From contig NZ_JAMBOQ010000005.1 of the NCBI RefSeq assembly GCF_023715685.1, positions 62,001-126,000 on the forward strand: a stretch of DNA of 64,000 nt. Direction: 5' to 3'. Both the position numbers and the translations under genes were made by a program. Source of the DNA: Priestia aryabhattai (GTDB lineage: Bacteria > Bacillota > Bacilli > Bacillales > Bacillaceae_H). Under the pieces are notes generated by a model. The model worked only from the letters and a program-made list of their open reading frames with translations, made no database searches and had not been told where the DNA came from. Of this stretch, positions 54,102 through 64,000 are shown one piece after another (within the stretch, counting starts at the first letter, position 1; each line of letters begins with the position of its first letter).

Positions 54102-55235
54102 ATGTTTTTTAAACTTTCAGAAGAACACGAAATGATTCGAAAAATGGTGCGAGACTTTGCCAAAAACGAAGTGGCTCCGACAGCTGCAGAACGAGATGAA
54201 GAAGAGCGTTTTGACAGGGGAATCTTTACGCAAATGGCTGATCTAGGATTAACAGGTATTCCATGGCCGGAGCAATACGGAGGAATTGGCAGTGACTATC
54301 TAGCTTATTGCATTGCCGTTGAAGAACTGTCTAGAGTATGTGCATCAACAGGCGTTACTTTGTCAGCTCATACTTCTCTTGCCGGCTGGCCAATCTATAC
54401 ATTCGGAACAGAAGAGCAGAAACAAAAATATTTGAAGCCTATGGCAACAGGAGAGAAAATAGGCGCTTATGGGTTAACCGAACCGAGTGCTGGCTCCGAC
54501 GCAGGAGGAATGAGAACGCTCGCTGTAAAGGACGGAGAAGATTATATTTTAAATGGCTCTAAAATTTTTATTACAAACGGCGGAGAAGCGGATATTTACG
54601 TCGTATTTGCACGAATGGACCCCAACGAAAAACGCACGAGCGCTTTTATTATTGAAAAAGACATGCCGGGATTTTCAGTTGGTAAAAAAGAAAAAAAACT
54701 GGGCATTCGCTCTTCACCTACAACAGAAATTATTTTTGAAGATTGCCGCGTTCCAAAAGAAAATTTGCTAGGAAATGAAGGAGAAGGATTTAAAGTTGCG
54801 ATGATGACACTAGATGGCGGCCGAAATGGCATTGCAGCGCAGGCTGTAGGAATTGCTCAAGGGGCGTTAGATGCGGCGGTGGCTTATGCAAAGGAACGTC
54901 AGCAATTTGGTAAGCCAATTATTTCTCAGCAAGGAATTGCTTTTAAGTTAGCCGACATGGCCACGAGTATAGAAGCTGCAAGACTGTTAACCTATCAAGC
55001 TGCTTGGCTGGAGTCTCAAGGGCTGCCATACGGCAAAGAATCAGCCATGTCAAAATTATATGCTGGGGATACAGCAATGAAAGTAACGACAGAAGCTGTT
55101 CAAGTATTTGGAGGGTACGGTTATACAAAAGATTATCCAGTAGAACGTTTTATGAGAGATGCAAAAATCACGCAGATTTATGAAGGAACACAAGAAATTC
55201 AGCGTCTCGTCATTTCTAGGTATCTTGCTAAATAA
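54102..55235 (+). CDS. acdA: acyl-CoA dehydrogenase (second of two, AcdA-like)
   Basis: A 377-residue acyl-CoA dehydrogenase. It shows [54 protein letters not shown] and the catalytic Glu in [13 protein letters not shown]. In B. subtilis acdA lies between fadF and rpoE, so this copy, nearest to rpoE, is the likelier orthologue. It follows its paralogue by 11 bases. Confidence 0.9.
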   Translation: MFFKLSEEHEMIRKMVRDFAKNEVAPTAAERDEEERFDRGIFTQMADLGLTGIPWPEQYGGIGSDYLAYCIAVEELSRVCASTGVTLSAHTSLAGWPIYTFGTEEQKQKYLKPMATGEKIGAYGLTEPSAGSDAGGMRTLAVKDGEDYILNGSKIFITNGGEADIYVVFARMDPNEKRTSAFIIEKDMPGFSVGKKEKKLGIRSSPTTEIIFEDCRVPKENLLGNEGEGFKVAMMTLDGGRNGIAAQAVGIAQGALDAAVAYAKERQQFGKPIISQQGIAFKLADMATSIEAARLLTYQAAWLESQGLPYGKESAMSKLYAGDTAMKVTTEAVQVFGGYGYTKDYPVERFMRDAKITQIYEGTQEIQRLVISRYLAK

Positions 55236-55262
55236 AACACTTGTTGTAAGAGAGGTGAAAAA

Positions 55263-55907
55263 ATGAAAAAGAGAGAAGTTCTCACATCCATTAAAGATGA
55301 AAAGCTGATTGTAGAGCGTCGTAATCAAATGATTAAAGGGGCCGTCACGCTGTTTAAGGAAAAAGGTTTTCACCGAACAACAACAAGAGAAATTGCCAAA
55401 GCCGCTGGGTTCAGTATCGGTACACTTTACGAATATATTCAATCTAAAGAAGATGTTTTATATCTTGTATGTGACAACATTTACGATGAAGTGAGAGAGC
55501 GATTAGAAGAGATGGTAGTGGATCGTTATACAATCGCTGAGCTTCAACAAGCGATTCAGCACTATTTCAAAGTTGTGGATGAACTTCAAGATGAAGTATT
55601 AGTCATGTACCAAGAAGCGAAATCGCTGTCTAAAGATGCGCTTCCATATGTATTAAAAAAAGAGCTAGATATGGTTGAAATGTTTAAGGTTATTATCGAA
55701 GGCTGCGTAGAAAACAATCAATTTGCACTTACGGATAAAGAAATTTCGCTGTTTGCTCATCATTTATTTGTTCAAGGTCAGATGTGGGCATTTCGCAGAT
55801 GGTGGCTGCAAAAGCATTATTCACTAGAAGAATATACAAATATGCAGTTAGATTTTTTACTTAAAAATTTTTCATTTCAACAACTGTGTGAGGGGGAAAC
55901 AGTTTGA
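55263..55907 (+). CDS. TetR/AcrR-family regulator of the acyl-CoA operon
   Basis: A 214-residue regulator. The N-terminal HTH (residues about 20-66) reads [33 protein letters not shown]. The C-terminal ligand domain is helical and ends in an aromatic-rich segment ([16 protein letters not shown]). It is encoded within the operon between acdA and icmF, and its stop overlaps the icmF start (TTGA). It may sense an acyl-CoA; it is too different in context to call FadR itself. Confidence 0.86.
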   Translation: MKKREVLTSIKDEKLIVERRNQMIKGAVTLFKEKGFHRTTTREIAKAAGFSIGTLYEYIQSKEDVLYLVCDNIYDEVRERLEEMVVDRYTIAELQQAIQHYFKVVDELQDEVLVMYQEAKSLSKDALPYVLKKELDMVEMFKVIIEGCVENNQFALTDKEISLFAHHLFVQGQMWAFRRWWLQKHYSLEEYTNMQLDFLLKNFSFQQLCEGETV

Positions 55908-58900
55908 ATACAAGCAAAAGACCGCTTCGTTTTTTAACCGCTTCTAGTCTGTTTGACGGCCACGATGCGTCCATTAATATTATGAGACGAATTCTTCAAG
56001 CCAAGGGAGTAGAAGTCATTCACCTGGGGCATAACCGATCTGTTGAAGAAATTGTTAACGCTTCCATACAAGAGGATGTTCAGGGGATTGCCATTTCTTC
56101 TTATCAAGGCGGCCATGTAGAATATTTTAAGTATATGTACGATTTACTCCAAGAACAACAAGCTTCTCATATTAAAATTTATGGAGGCGGAGGAGGGGTA
56201 ATTATTCCGAGTGAGATTCAAGAGCTCCATGATTACGGCATTTCTAAAATCTTTTCTCCGGAAGATGGACGAAAAATGGGGTTAGAAGGCATGATTCAAT
56301 TCATGATCGATGATTGTTATTACACAAATCCCCCTGCACTGCCGAAGGATCGAACCTTAACTCCGGCTAATGACCGTTTAATTGCCCAGCTTATTACATG
56401 CGCTGAAAATGAGGCCTATGAATACACAAAAGAGCACGCAGCCGCTCTTGAAGAAATCCGAGAAAGTGTAATCGAAAGCGAGACGGATCAAAAAATACCG
56501 GTTATTGGAATCACAGGAACAGGAGGAGCGGGGAAAAGTTCGCTTACGGATGAATTAGTAAGAAGGTTTATTGAACATATTCCAGATATTCATGTAGCTG
56601 TCTTATCCGTCGATCCAACCAAACAAAAGACAGGAGGAGCGCTTCTTGGGGATCGAATTCGCATGAACATCGCAGCTTCTCCTCGTGTGTATATGAGAAG
56701 TTTGGCTACGCGTTCATCTGGACATGAGCTATCGGCGGCCATTCGAGATGGAATTGCCGTCGTGAAAAAAGCGGGTTTCGACCTTATTATTGTCGAAACA
56801 AGCGGCATCGGGCAAGCTGATGCTCAAGTTAAAGATATTGCAAACGTCTCTCTTTATGTAATGACAAGCGAATTTGGCGCACCTTCGCAGTTAGAAAAGA
56901 TTGAAATGATTGATTACGCAGACTTTATTGTAATCAATAAATTTGAAAAAAAAGGTTCCGAAGACGCAAAAAAACAAGTGCAGCGTCAATATCAGCGCAA
57001 TCATCAGCTGTTTGAAAATAATCTCTCTACTATGCCAATTTACGGAACAATCGCGAGCCAGTTCAACGACGGGGGAACAAATATTTTATTTGAAGATCTT
57101 GTAAATCATCTGCATCAAACATGCCGTACGTCTTGGCACGTAGAAAAATCATCAGAACGAGTAAGTGAAAAGAAATATACCATCATTCCTAATGATCAAC
57201 AGCAATATTTACAGGAGATTGTAAACAGCGTTCGCTCTTATCACCGCAATACGGATGTTCAAGTGCAAACAGCGCGTAAATTTTATCAGCTAGAAGGTGC
57301 TCTGGAAGAAGTGGAAACAGAAACAGCCAAGCAAGAGCTCACTCAGCTAAAGGAGAAATATCAAAAACAGCTAACGGCTGAATCGATTGAAAAGCTGGAA
57401 AACTGGCCTAAATTAAAAAGTCAGTATCGGCAAGAAGAACTTATTACAAAAATAAGAAATAAAGAAATTAAAACCTCTCTGCAAGTTGATACGCTATCAG
57501 GACTACGTATTCCGCGCGTGGCCCTTCCAAAAATTGAAGAATATGGGGAAGTTCTTCGTTTTCTTTATAAAGAAAATGTGCCAGGCGCATTTCCTTATAC
57601 AGCAGGTGTTTTTCCGTTCAAACGAAAAGGAGAAGATCCTAAGCGTCAATTCGCAGGCGAAGGAACACCAGAACGAACAAATCGCCGCTTTCACTATTTG
57701 TCAAAAGATGATGAGGCTAAGCGTTTAAGTACAGCGTTTGATTCTGTAACGCTTTATGGAGAAAATCCGGATCCAAGGCCGGATATCTTCGGAAAAATTG
57801 GCGAAAGTGGTGTAAATGTCTGTACGCTTGATGATATGAAACTCTTGTATAAGGGATTTGATCTTTGCCATCCTTCGACTTCCGTTTCGATGACGATTAA
57901 TGGGCCGGCTCCAATATTACTAGCTATGTTTATGAATACAGCTATCAGTCAGCAGGTGGAAAAGAAGGAAGAGGAATTAAAGCGTCCTTTAACGGAAGAG
58001 GAATATGAGGACGTAAAATCGAGTACGTTGAAACAAGTGAGAGGAACCGTTCAAGCGGATATTTTAAAAGAAGATCAAGGGCAAAATACGTGTATTTTTT
58101 CCACAGAATTTGCATTAAAAATGATGGGAGATATTCAGCAGTACTTTATTGACGAGAAAGTGCGCAACTATTATTCTGTGTCTATTTCAGGCTATCATAT
58201 TGCTGAAGCAGGAGCGAATCCAATTTCTCAGCTAGCGTTTACATTAGCCAACGGTTTTACGTACGTGGAATATTACTTGAGCCGAGGTATGCATATTGAT
58301 GATTTTGCTCCTAATTTATCGTTTTTCTTTAGTAATGGACTTGACCCTGAATACACGGTTATTGGACGTGTAGCGAGAAGAATCTGGGCAATTGTGATGC
58401 GTGATAAATACGGCGCAAACGAACGCAGTCAAAAGCTTAAGTATCATATTCAAACATCCGGCCGATCGCTTCATGCACAGGAAATTAATTTTAATGATAT
58501 ACGTACGACGCTGCAAGCCTTAATGGCTCTTCATGACAACTGCAACTCCCTTCATACCAATGCGTATGATGAAGCAATTACAACACCGACGGAAGAATCT
58601 GTACGTAGAGCGATGGCCATTCAACTAATCATTACAAAAGAGCATGGATTAACTAAAAATGAAAATCCATTACAGGGCTCTTTTATTATTGATGAACTAA
58701 CAGACTTGGTAGAAGAAGCGGTATTGGCTGAATTTCAACGCTTAAATGATCGAGGCGGCGTTTTAGGTGCGATGGAAATGCAGTATCAGCGAGGTAAGAT
58801 TCAAGATGAATCGATGGAATATGAAATGCAAAAACATACGGGAGCTTTACCTATCATAGGAGTAAATACGTATATTAATCCAAATGAAGAGGAAAGTTCC

Positions 58901-59146
58901 TCTGTTGATGACATGCAATTAGCCCGCGCATCAAAAGAAGAAAAAAATCATCAAATTAATCAGCTTCAGAAGTTTCAACAGCAGCATGAAGAAAAAAGAG
59001 AAGATGCGTTAAAAAGGTTAAAGAAAGCTGCAACAGAAGGGGAGAATATTTTCAAAGAGCTAATGGAGACCGTTAAAGTAGCTAGCTTAGGGGAAATTAC
59101 GCGAGCTTTATACGAATGCGGTGGGCAATATCGTCGAAATATGTAA
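55904..59146 (+). CDS. icmF: fused isobutyryl-CoA mutase IcmF
   Basis: A 1080-residue adenosylcobalamin enzyme that interconverts isobutyryl- and n-butyryl-CoA (and, in some, isovaleryl- and pivalyl-CoA). Residues 1-140: B12 domain with the lower-ligand His in [15 protein letters not shown] and a Gly-rich loop [13 protein letters not shown]. Residues about 195-410: MeaB-like G-protein chaperone with Walker [33 protein letters not shown] and NKFE. Residues about 540-1080: mutase barrel ([20 protein letters not shown], in two stretches; [19 protein letters not shown]). The start is TTG overlapping the TetR stop. The enzyme requires B12, which the cell must make or import. Confidence 0.95.
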   Translation: MNTSKRPLRFLTASSLFDGHDASINIMRRILQAKGVEVIHLGHNRSVEEIVNASIQEDVQGIAISSYQGGHVEYFKYMYDLLQEQQASHIKIYGGGGGVIIPSEIQELHDYGISKIFSPEDGRKMGLEGMIQFMIDDCYYTNPPALPKDRTLTPANDRLIAQLITCAENEAYEYTKEHAAALEEIRESVIESETDQKIPVIGITGTGGAGKSSLTDELVRRFIEHIPDIHVAVLSVDPTKQKTGGALLGDRIRMNIAASPRVYMRSLATRSSGHELSAAIRDGIAVVKKAGFDLIIVETSGIGQADAQVKDIANVSLYVMTSEFGAPSQLEKIEMIDYADFIVINKFEKKGSEDAKKQVQRQYQRNHQLFENNLSTMPIYGTIASQFNDGGTNILFEDLVNHLHQTCRTSWHVEKSSERVSEKKYTIIPNDQQQYLQEIVNSVRSYHRNTDVQVQTARKFYQLEGALEEVETETAKQELTQLKEKYQKQLTAESIEKLENWPKLKSQYRQEELITKIRNKEIKTSLQVDTLSGLRIPRVALPKIEEYGEVLRFLYKENVPGAFPYTAGVFPFKRKGEDPKRQFAGEGTPERTNRRFHYLSKDDEAKRLSTAFDSVTLYGENPDPRPDIFGKIGESGVNVCTLDDMKLLYKGFDLCHPSTSVSMTINGPAPILLAMFMNTAISQQVEKKEEELKRPLTEEEYEDVKSSTLKQVRGTVQADILKEDQGQNTCIFSTEFALKMMGDIQQYFIDEKVRNYYSVSISGYHIAEAGANPISQLAFTLANGFTYVEYYLSRGMHIDDFAPNLSFFFSNGLDPEYTVIGRVARRIWAIVMRDKYGANERSQKLKYHIQTSGRSLHAQEINFNDIRTTLQALMALHDNCNSLHTNAYDEAITTPTEESVRRAMAIQLIITKEHGLTKNENPLQGSFIIDELTDLVEEAVLAEFQRLNDRGGVLGAMEMQYQRGKIQDESMEYEMQKHTGALPIIGVNTYINPNEEESSSVDDMQLARASKEEKNHQINQLQKFQQQHEEKREDALKRLKKAATEGENIFKELMETVKVASLGEITRALYECGGQYRRNM

Positions 59147-59176
59147 TAATGTATCGTTAGTATATAGTGATATATT

Positions 59177-59215
59177 AAAAGCCAAGATGACCATTTTTTG
59201 GTCATCTTGGCTTTT
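59177..59215 (+). terminator. terminator of the fadF-icmF operon
   Basis: AAAAGCCAAGATGACCA and its exact inverse (59199-59215) form a 17-bp stem with a five-T loop. Confidence 0.92.
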
Positions 59216-59341
59216 ATATCCCCAACCCTACCGGGGACAGAACAATTGATGGTGAATTCTTCTTAACCAAAGGATGCTGTTGGTGTATTAAGTAGAATGT
59301 ATTAGAGTGATAAAATGTCTATTTTTTCGTTGTTTTATGCG

Positions 59342-59357
59342 AAATTCTCGAGAATTT
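59342..59357. promoter_or_regulatory. 16-bp perfect palindrome upstream of rpoE
   Basis: AAATTCTCGAGAATTT lies about 36 bases before a TATAAT (59394-59399) and 140 bases before rpoE. It has the look of an operator for a dimeric protein; no known Bacillus consensus is recognised. The remainder of the 59216-59496 gap shows only a weak -35 (TAGCAT) and a short CCCC/GGGG hairpin. Confidence 0.5.
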
Positions 59358-59496
59358 TAGAAACGAGGCTAGCATAAATGTATTGAATTTGTTTATAATG
59401 AATGGTATGTATTTATTCGTTTCCATCATTTACACATATGATGAATTGATTTAATAGATTTTCGATATACATAGCCATAGAAAGGATGTGCCAGAT

Positions 59497-60033
59497 TTGA
59501 GTTTAGCACAGTACTCAAAAACGGATTTAAAAGAAATGTCGATGATTGAGATTGCTTATGCACTTCTAGAAGAAAAAACAGATCGTCAAGCAATGTCATT
59601 CCAAGAAATTATTGCTGAAATTAAAGCAGCAGCTGAAATGTCAGATAAAGAATTAAAAACGAGATTAGCTCAGTTTTATACAGATATTAATATTGATGGT
59701 CGCTTTTTAACAGTAGGGGACAACCACTGGGGTCTTCGTGGATGGTATCCTTTTGACCAAGCTGAAGAAGAAGTTATTCCGGTTGCAAAACCTAAAAAGA
59801 AAAAAGCGAAAAAAGCTGTTGTTGAAGAAGTGGAAGATTTTGATGATCTAGAAGAAGATTTGGATTATGAAGACGTTGATGATCTAGACGAAGAAGAAGA
59901 TTTTGAAGACATTGACGAGCTAGAAGAAGATGAAGATGATCTTGCAGAAGATGATTTTGACGATTTAGAAGATGATCTAGACGATGACGAGGAAGACGAA
60001 GAAGAAGATTATGAGGACGAAAAAGAAAAATAA
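59497..60033 (+). CDS. rpoE: RNA polymerase delta subunit
   Basis: A 178-residue subunit that speeds recycling of RNA polymerase and affects promoter choice. The N-terminal HARE-HTH domain (about 1-90) reads LKEMSMIEIAYALLEE, then LAQFYTDINIDGRFL and NHWGLRGWYP. A basic KPKKKKAKKAV linker is followed by about 75 almost entirely Asp/Glu residues, the normal acidic tail. The TTG at 59497 behind AAAGGATGTG fits the B. subtilis start better than the GTG at 59488. Confidence 0.94.
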   Translation: MSLAQYSKTDLKEMSMIEIAYALLEEKTDRQAMSFQEIIAEIKAAAEMSDKELKTRLAQFYTDINIDGRFLTVGDNHWGLRGWYPFDQAEEEVIPVAKPKKKKAKKAVVEEVEDFDDLEEDLDYEDVDDLDEEEDFEDIDELEEDEDDLAEDDFDDLEDDLDDDEEDEEEDYEDEKEK

Positions 60034-60039
60034 TCCTTC

Positions 60040-60068
60040 TTGACTTTTTCAAGCGAAGTAGGTAGAAT
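60040..60068 (+). promoter_or_regulatory. sigma-A promoter of pyrG
   Basis: TTGACT (60040-60045) and TAGAAT (60063-60068) are exactly 17 bases apart. Seven bases on, at 60076, the transcript should begin GGGCTC, the initial sequence used for reiterative G addition in B. subtilis pyrG. Confidence 0.88.
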
Positions 60069-60075
60069 CTTTTTT

Positions 60076-60162
60076 GGGCTCTTTAAACAAGCATTTAAAA
60101 AGTTTTTATTTAAAATAGACTATTGCTCCCAATCCAGTTTTGGTATTGGGAGCAATTTTTTT
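60076..60162 (+). promoter_or_regulatory. CTP-sensing attenuator of pyrG
   Basis: The leader starts GGGCTC and contains a terminator: ATTGCTCCCAAT (60122-60133) pairs with ATTGGGAGCAAT (60145-60156), then T. In B. subtilis low CTP makes polymerase add extra G at position 4, and the poly-G pairs with the CUCCC of the terminator arm, so transcription continues. All the parts are present here. The remaining leader up to 60353 has no other recognised element. Confidence 0.87.
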
Positions 60163-60353
60163 ATTTTATCTATCAATGTTTTACACCCCGATATGTTCTT
60201 ATAAATCCTTGATAGAAACTTTCTTTTGGTTCTTGAACGTTTCACATTCATAAGGTTTCTTATAATTTCGCATGCACAATGAATGAATTGTGATTGTTTA
60301 TGTGAAAACTTTTAATATTGTACATTTCAAATTATTTAGAGGGGGAAGTATAG

Positions 60354-61961
<1,608 letters not shown>

Positions 61962-61968
61962 ATGAAAT

Positions 61969-62002
61969 AAAAAACACGCTGTCTTTAGACAGCGTGTTTT
62001 TT
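61969..62002. terminator. bidirectional terminator, pyrG and the DUF2529 gene
   Basis: AAAAAACACGCTGTCT and AGACAGCGTGTTTTTT form a 16-bp stem around two bases and overlap the end of the convergent gene. Confidence 0.92.
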
Positions 62003-62531
62003 ATTCATATTCTTCTACGATTTCTTTTAATGTGAAAATTAAACCGTAGTACGCGTATAAAGCGACCATCATTGCTGGAAAACCAAATCTTGAGCCGTCT
62101 TCTTCAGGAATAAGCGGCTTTAACAATTTTGTATCAATATGAGCGTCTGCGAGTGCTGTTAAAGAAGGGTCGGCTATTTCTTTAGGGACAGCAGCAATGC
62201 TGACAAATGGAATATCCCGTTCTTTTAAACGTTCAGCTATTTCCACTGCTTTGTTATCTGTTGAAAATCGAGAGACAAGCAGTACGCGATCGACGCTAGT
62301 CAGCTGATCTAATTCATTTAAAGGTAAAGCTTTTGTCTGACTTAAAGGTTCTGCACTACTGAGTGCTTCAAGTGTAATGGCGTGCATTTCTTCTACACCA
62401 TAAATATAAATAAATCCTTCTCCGACAGAGGCCTGTGCTAAAATACGCGCAGCATCTTCAAATTGGAATTCTTCTTGTTCTTCAATTCGTTTAAAAAAAC
62501 CTGAAAGTTGAGTTGTGAAAATTTTAAGCAT
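62001..62531 (-). CDS. ywjG: DUF2529 family protein (YwjG)
   Basis: A 176-residue protein with a SIS-like alpha/beta pattern: GEGFIYIYGVEEMHAITLEAL, VDRVLLVSRFSTDNKAVEIAERL and IPFVSIAAVPKE. It is the DUF2529 protein found between pyrG and spo0F in B. subtilis. Sugar-phosphate binding is suggested by the fold only. A TATAAT at 62576-62581 on the minus strand is a possible -10. Confidence 0.85.
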   Translation of the reverse strand: MLKIFTTQLSGFFKRIEEQEEFQFEDAARILAQASVGEGFIYIYGVEEMHAITLEALSSAEPLSQTKALPLNELDQLTSVDRVLLVSRFSTDNKAVEIAERLKERDIPFVSIAAVPKEIADPSLTALADAHIDTKLLKPLIPEEDGSRFGFPAMMVALYAYYGLIFTLKEIVEEYE

Positions 62532-62693
62532 AGAATCTCCCTTCGATTTAAGCGGCTAAAGCCGTCTATCTACACATTATAACGAAAAAAGCTATCTGTA
62601 TTCTATCTTGAAATGAGCTACAATGAAAGTAAAGTGCAATGAAGTTAGATGGACGACAAAAAAAGCTATGTTTTGTAACAATTTCTCTAATTA

Positions 62694-62722
62694 GCAGGGA
62701 TTTTTGTTTTAAAGGCGAAATA
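62694..62722 (+). promoter_or_regulatory. sigma-H-type promoter of spo0F
   Basis: GCAGGGATTT (62694-62703) and GGCGAAATA (62714-62722) resemble the sigma-H pattern RnAGGAnWWW and RnnGAATWW with one deviation each, ten bases apart. spo0F is sigma-H-dependent in B. subtilis. Confidence 0.55.
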
Positions 62723-62771
62723 CATATGTTAGTTTTGTCTGTAGAAGAGGAATATAAAAGGTGGGATTATA

Positions 62772-63143
62772 TTGGCAGAGAAAATTTTAATTGTTGATGA
62801 TCAGTATGGTATACGTATTTTATTAACGGAAGTGCTACAAAAAGAAGGCTATACGACATTTCAAGCGGCGAACGGCTTCCAGGCGATTGATATTACAAAA
62901 GAGCAAGCACCGGATCTTGTCTTATTAGATATGAAAATTCCAGGAATGGATGGAATCGAAATTTTAAAAAGGTTAAAGCAGCACGATGAAACGATTAAAG
63001 TCATCATTATGACCGCTTATGGTGAATTGGATATGATTCAAGAAGCAAAAGATTTAGGAGCCTTAACACACTTTGCAAAACCATTTGATATTGATGAAAT
63101 CCGAAAAGTTGTTAGGGAATATATACCAGTAAAGTCGAATTAA
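62772..63143 (+). CDS. spo0F: sporulation phosphorelay response regulator Spo0F
   Basis: A 123-residue single-domain receiver that takes phosphate from sporulation kinases and hands it to Spo0B. Asp9, Asp10, the phosphoacceptor Asp53 ([13 protein letters not shown]), the Thr in IIMTAYGE and Lys in HFAKPFD are in place. There is no output domain, as expected. The start is TTG behind AAAGGTGGG. The sequence [15 protein letters not shown] is diagnostic. Confidence 0.97.
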   Translation: MAEKILIVDDQYGIRILLTEVLQKEGYTTFQAANGFQAIDITKEQAPDLVLLDMKIPGMDGIEILKRLKQHDETIKVIIMTAYGELDMIQEAKDLGALTHFAKPFDIDEIRKVVREYIPVKSN

Positions 63144-63285
63144 GGTTTTGGTAGGGTTTTCATCCTAACAAATTTTGAATATCAGCCTAAAAATGTTGCT
63201 GTTTTCATTGTTAGTTGGTATCCTAATTACTGTATTCATAATTCGACAATCTATTATGTAAAGATGCGCGTTGTTTCTACATGAA

Positions 63286-63322
63286 ACACTCAATTCAAGA
63301 GCATACTATTTGAGTGTGCCTT
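63286..63322 (+). terminator. possible terminator after spo0F
   Basis: ACACTCAA (63286-63293) and TTGAGTGT (63310-63317) pair around 16 bases and are followed by GCCTTTT. The loop is large, so termination may be weak or the hairpin may belong to the fbaA leader. Confidence 0.45.
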
Positions 63323-63367
63323 TTGGTTAGCATCTAATCTAAGGTTGATTTTAAGGAGGATTTCGAT

Positions 63368-64000
63368 ATGCCTTTAGTATCAATGAAAGAAATGCTTATT
63401 ACAGCAAAAGAACAAGGCTATGCAGTAGGTCAATTTAACTTAAATAACTTAGAGTTTACTCAAGCTATTCTTCAAGCAGCAAAAGAAGAAAACTCTCCAG
63501 TTATTCTTGGTGTATCTGAAGGTGCAGCACGCTACATGGGCGGTTTCAAAACTGTTGTAGCAATGGTTGAAGCTCTAATCGAAGATTACGACGTTCAAGT
63601 ACCAGTTGCAATTCACTTAGACCACGGTTCAAGCTTTGAATCATGTGCAAAAGCAATCCACGCTGGATTCACTTCTGTAATGATCGATGCTTCTCACCAC
63701 CCATTTGAGGAAAACATTGAAATTACTTCTAAAGTAGTTGAACTAGCTCACTTCCACGGAGTATCTGTAGAAGCAGAACTAGGAACTGTTGGTGGACAAG
63801 AAGACGACGTTATTGCTGAGGGCGTTATCTATGCAGATGCTAACGAGTGTGAAGAACTTGTTAACCGCACAGGTATCGATTGCTTAGCTCCAGCATTAGG
63901 ATCAGTTCACGGACCATACAAAGGTGAACCAAACCTAGGTTTTGCTGAAATGAAAGAAATCGGAGATCGTACAGGTTTACCATTAGTTCTACACGGTGGA
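63368..64000 (+). CDS. fbaA: class II fructose-bisphosphate aldolase, N-terminal part
   Basis: The first 211 codons of this glycolytic enzyme; the window ends inside the gene (family length about 285). It shows [24 protein letters not shown], the zinc-site block [43 protein letters not shown] and [14 protein letters not shown]. The ATG follows AAGGAGG. Its place after spo0F matches B. subtilis. Confidence 0.95.
   Translation, partial: MPLVSMKEMLITAKEQGYAVGQFNLNNLEFTQAILQAAKEENSPVILGVSEGAARYMGGFKTVVAMVEALIEDYDVQVPVAIHLDHGSSFESCAKAIHAGFTSVMIDASHHPFEENIEITSKVVELAHFHGVSVEAELGTVGGQEDDVIAEGVIYADANECEELVNRTGIDCLAPALGSVHGPYKGEPNLGFAEMKEIGDRTGLPLVLHGG

Noticed and set aside
55263..55907. Calling the TetR-family gene fadR
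   Set aside because: In B. subtilis fadR lies in the lcfA operon; this gene is in a different context, so I left it unnamed.
59219..59237. TCCCC/GGGGA hairpin after the icmF terminator, examined as a repeat or transposon end
   Set aside because: Only five paired bases, no second copy noticed and no target duplication.
59792..60052. Minus-strand reading frame rich in Leu, His and Arg
   Set aside because: It is the reverse of the repetitive GAA/GAT codons in the acidic tail of rpoE.

Overview
The window is low-GC Firmicute chromosome, almost certainly Bacillus sensu lato and most like Priestia (Bacillus) megaterium. The evidence is the sporulation genes (spo0F, gerQ, cwlJ, rsfA, pbpG), AGGAGG-type ribosome binding sites with frequent GTG/TTG starts, and gene order. 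From about 29.4 kb onward the order largely follows the B. subtilis ywdI-ywdK / ywfI-pta-ywfL / ywfO / ywgA / ywhB-ywhE / speE-speB / ywiB-argS / ywjD-ywjE-ywjF / acdA-rpoE-pyrG / ywjG-spo0F-fbaA stretch. The species assignment is inference; no rRNA is present. I see no tRNA, rRNA, CRISPR array, prophage or insertion sequence.

0-8.4 kb: the tail of a ThrE-like exporter, the cytochrome bd operon cydABDC behind a leader with a perfect 18-bp inverted repeat, and a CPA1-type Na+/H+ antiporter with an RCK domain. 8.4-15.8 kb: a seven-gene minus-strand operon for a surface glycan, made of a GT4 and a GT2 glycosyltransferase, a GT-C-like membrane transferase, a pair of overlapping four-helix SMR proteins with opposite predicted topologies, a MurJ/Wzx-type flippase and a Wzy/ligase-type protein. 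16.0-19.5 kb: a PTS EIICB transporter, an EEP-fold protein and a divergent beta-phosphoglucomutase. Together these match the maltose-6'-phosphate phosphatase route known from Enterococcus, under a promoter with a perfect cre box at +1.

19.5-29.3 kb: a Cof-type phosphatase, pdxK, an orphan HELGH metalloprotease with an odd start region, ald with its regulator adeR, the convergent gndA and zwf, and a staygreen-like protein. 29.4-48.6 kb is the conserved backbone: ung, ywdI, ywdK, cwlJ-gerQ, hemQ, pta, lipL, rsfA, a DUF1450 gene, ywfO, ywgA, a tautomerase, a site-2 protease, ywhD, pbpG, speE-speB, ywiB-argS, uvsE and a cardiolipin synthase.

48.7-59.1 kb is a fatty-acid/branched-acyl-CoA operon: fadF, a thiolase, a 3-hydroxyacyl-CoA dehydrogenase, two acyl-CoA dehydrogenases, a TetR regulator and icmF. 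A FadR-like box overlaps its promoter. 59.5-64 kb: rpoE (delta), pyrG with a CTP-sensing attenuator whose parts are all visible, a DUF2529 gene, spo0F and the start of fbaA. The less ordinary items are the glycan operon with its SMR pair, the maltose-phosphate cassette, the orphan metalloprotease, and several palindromic control regions.
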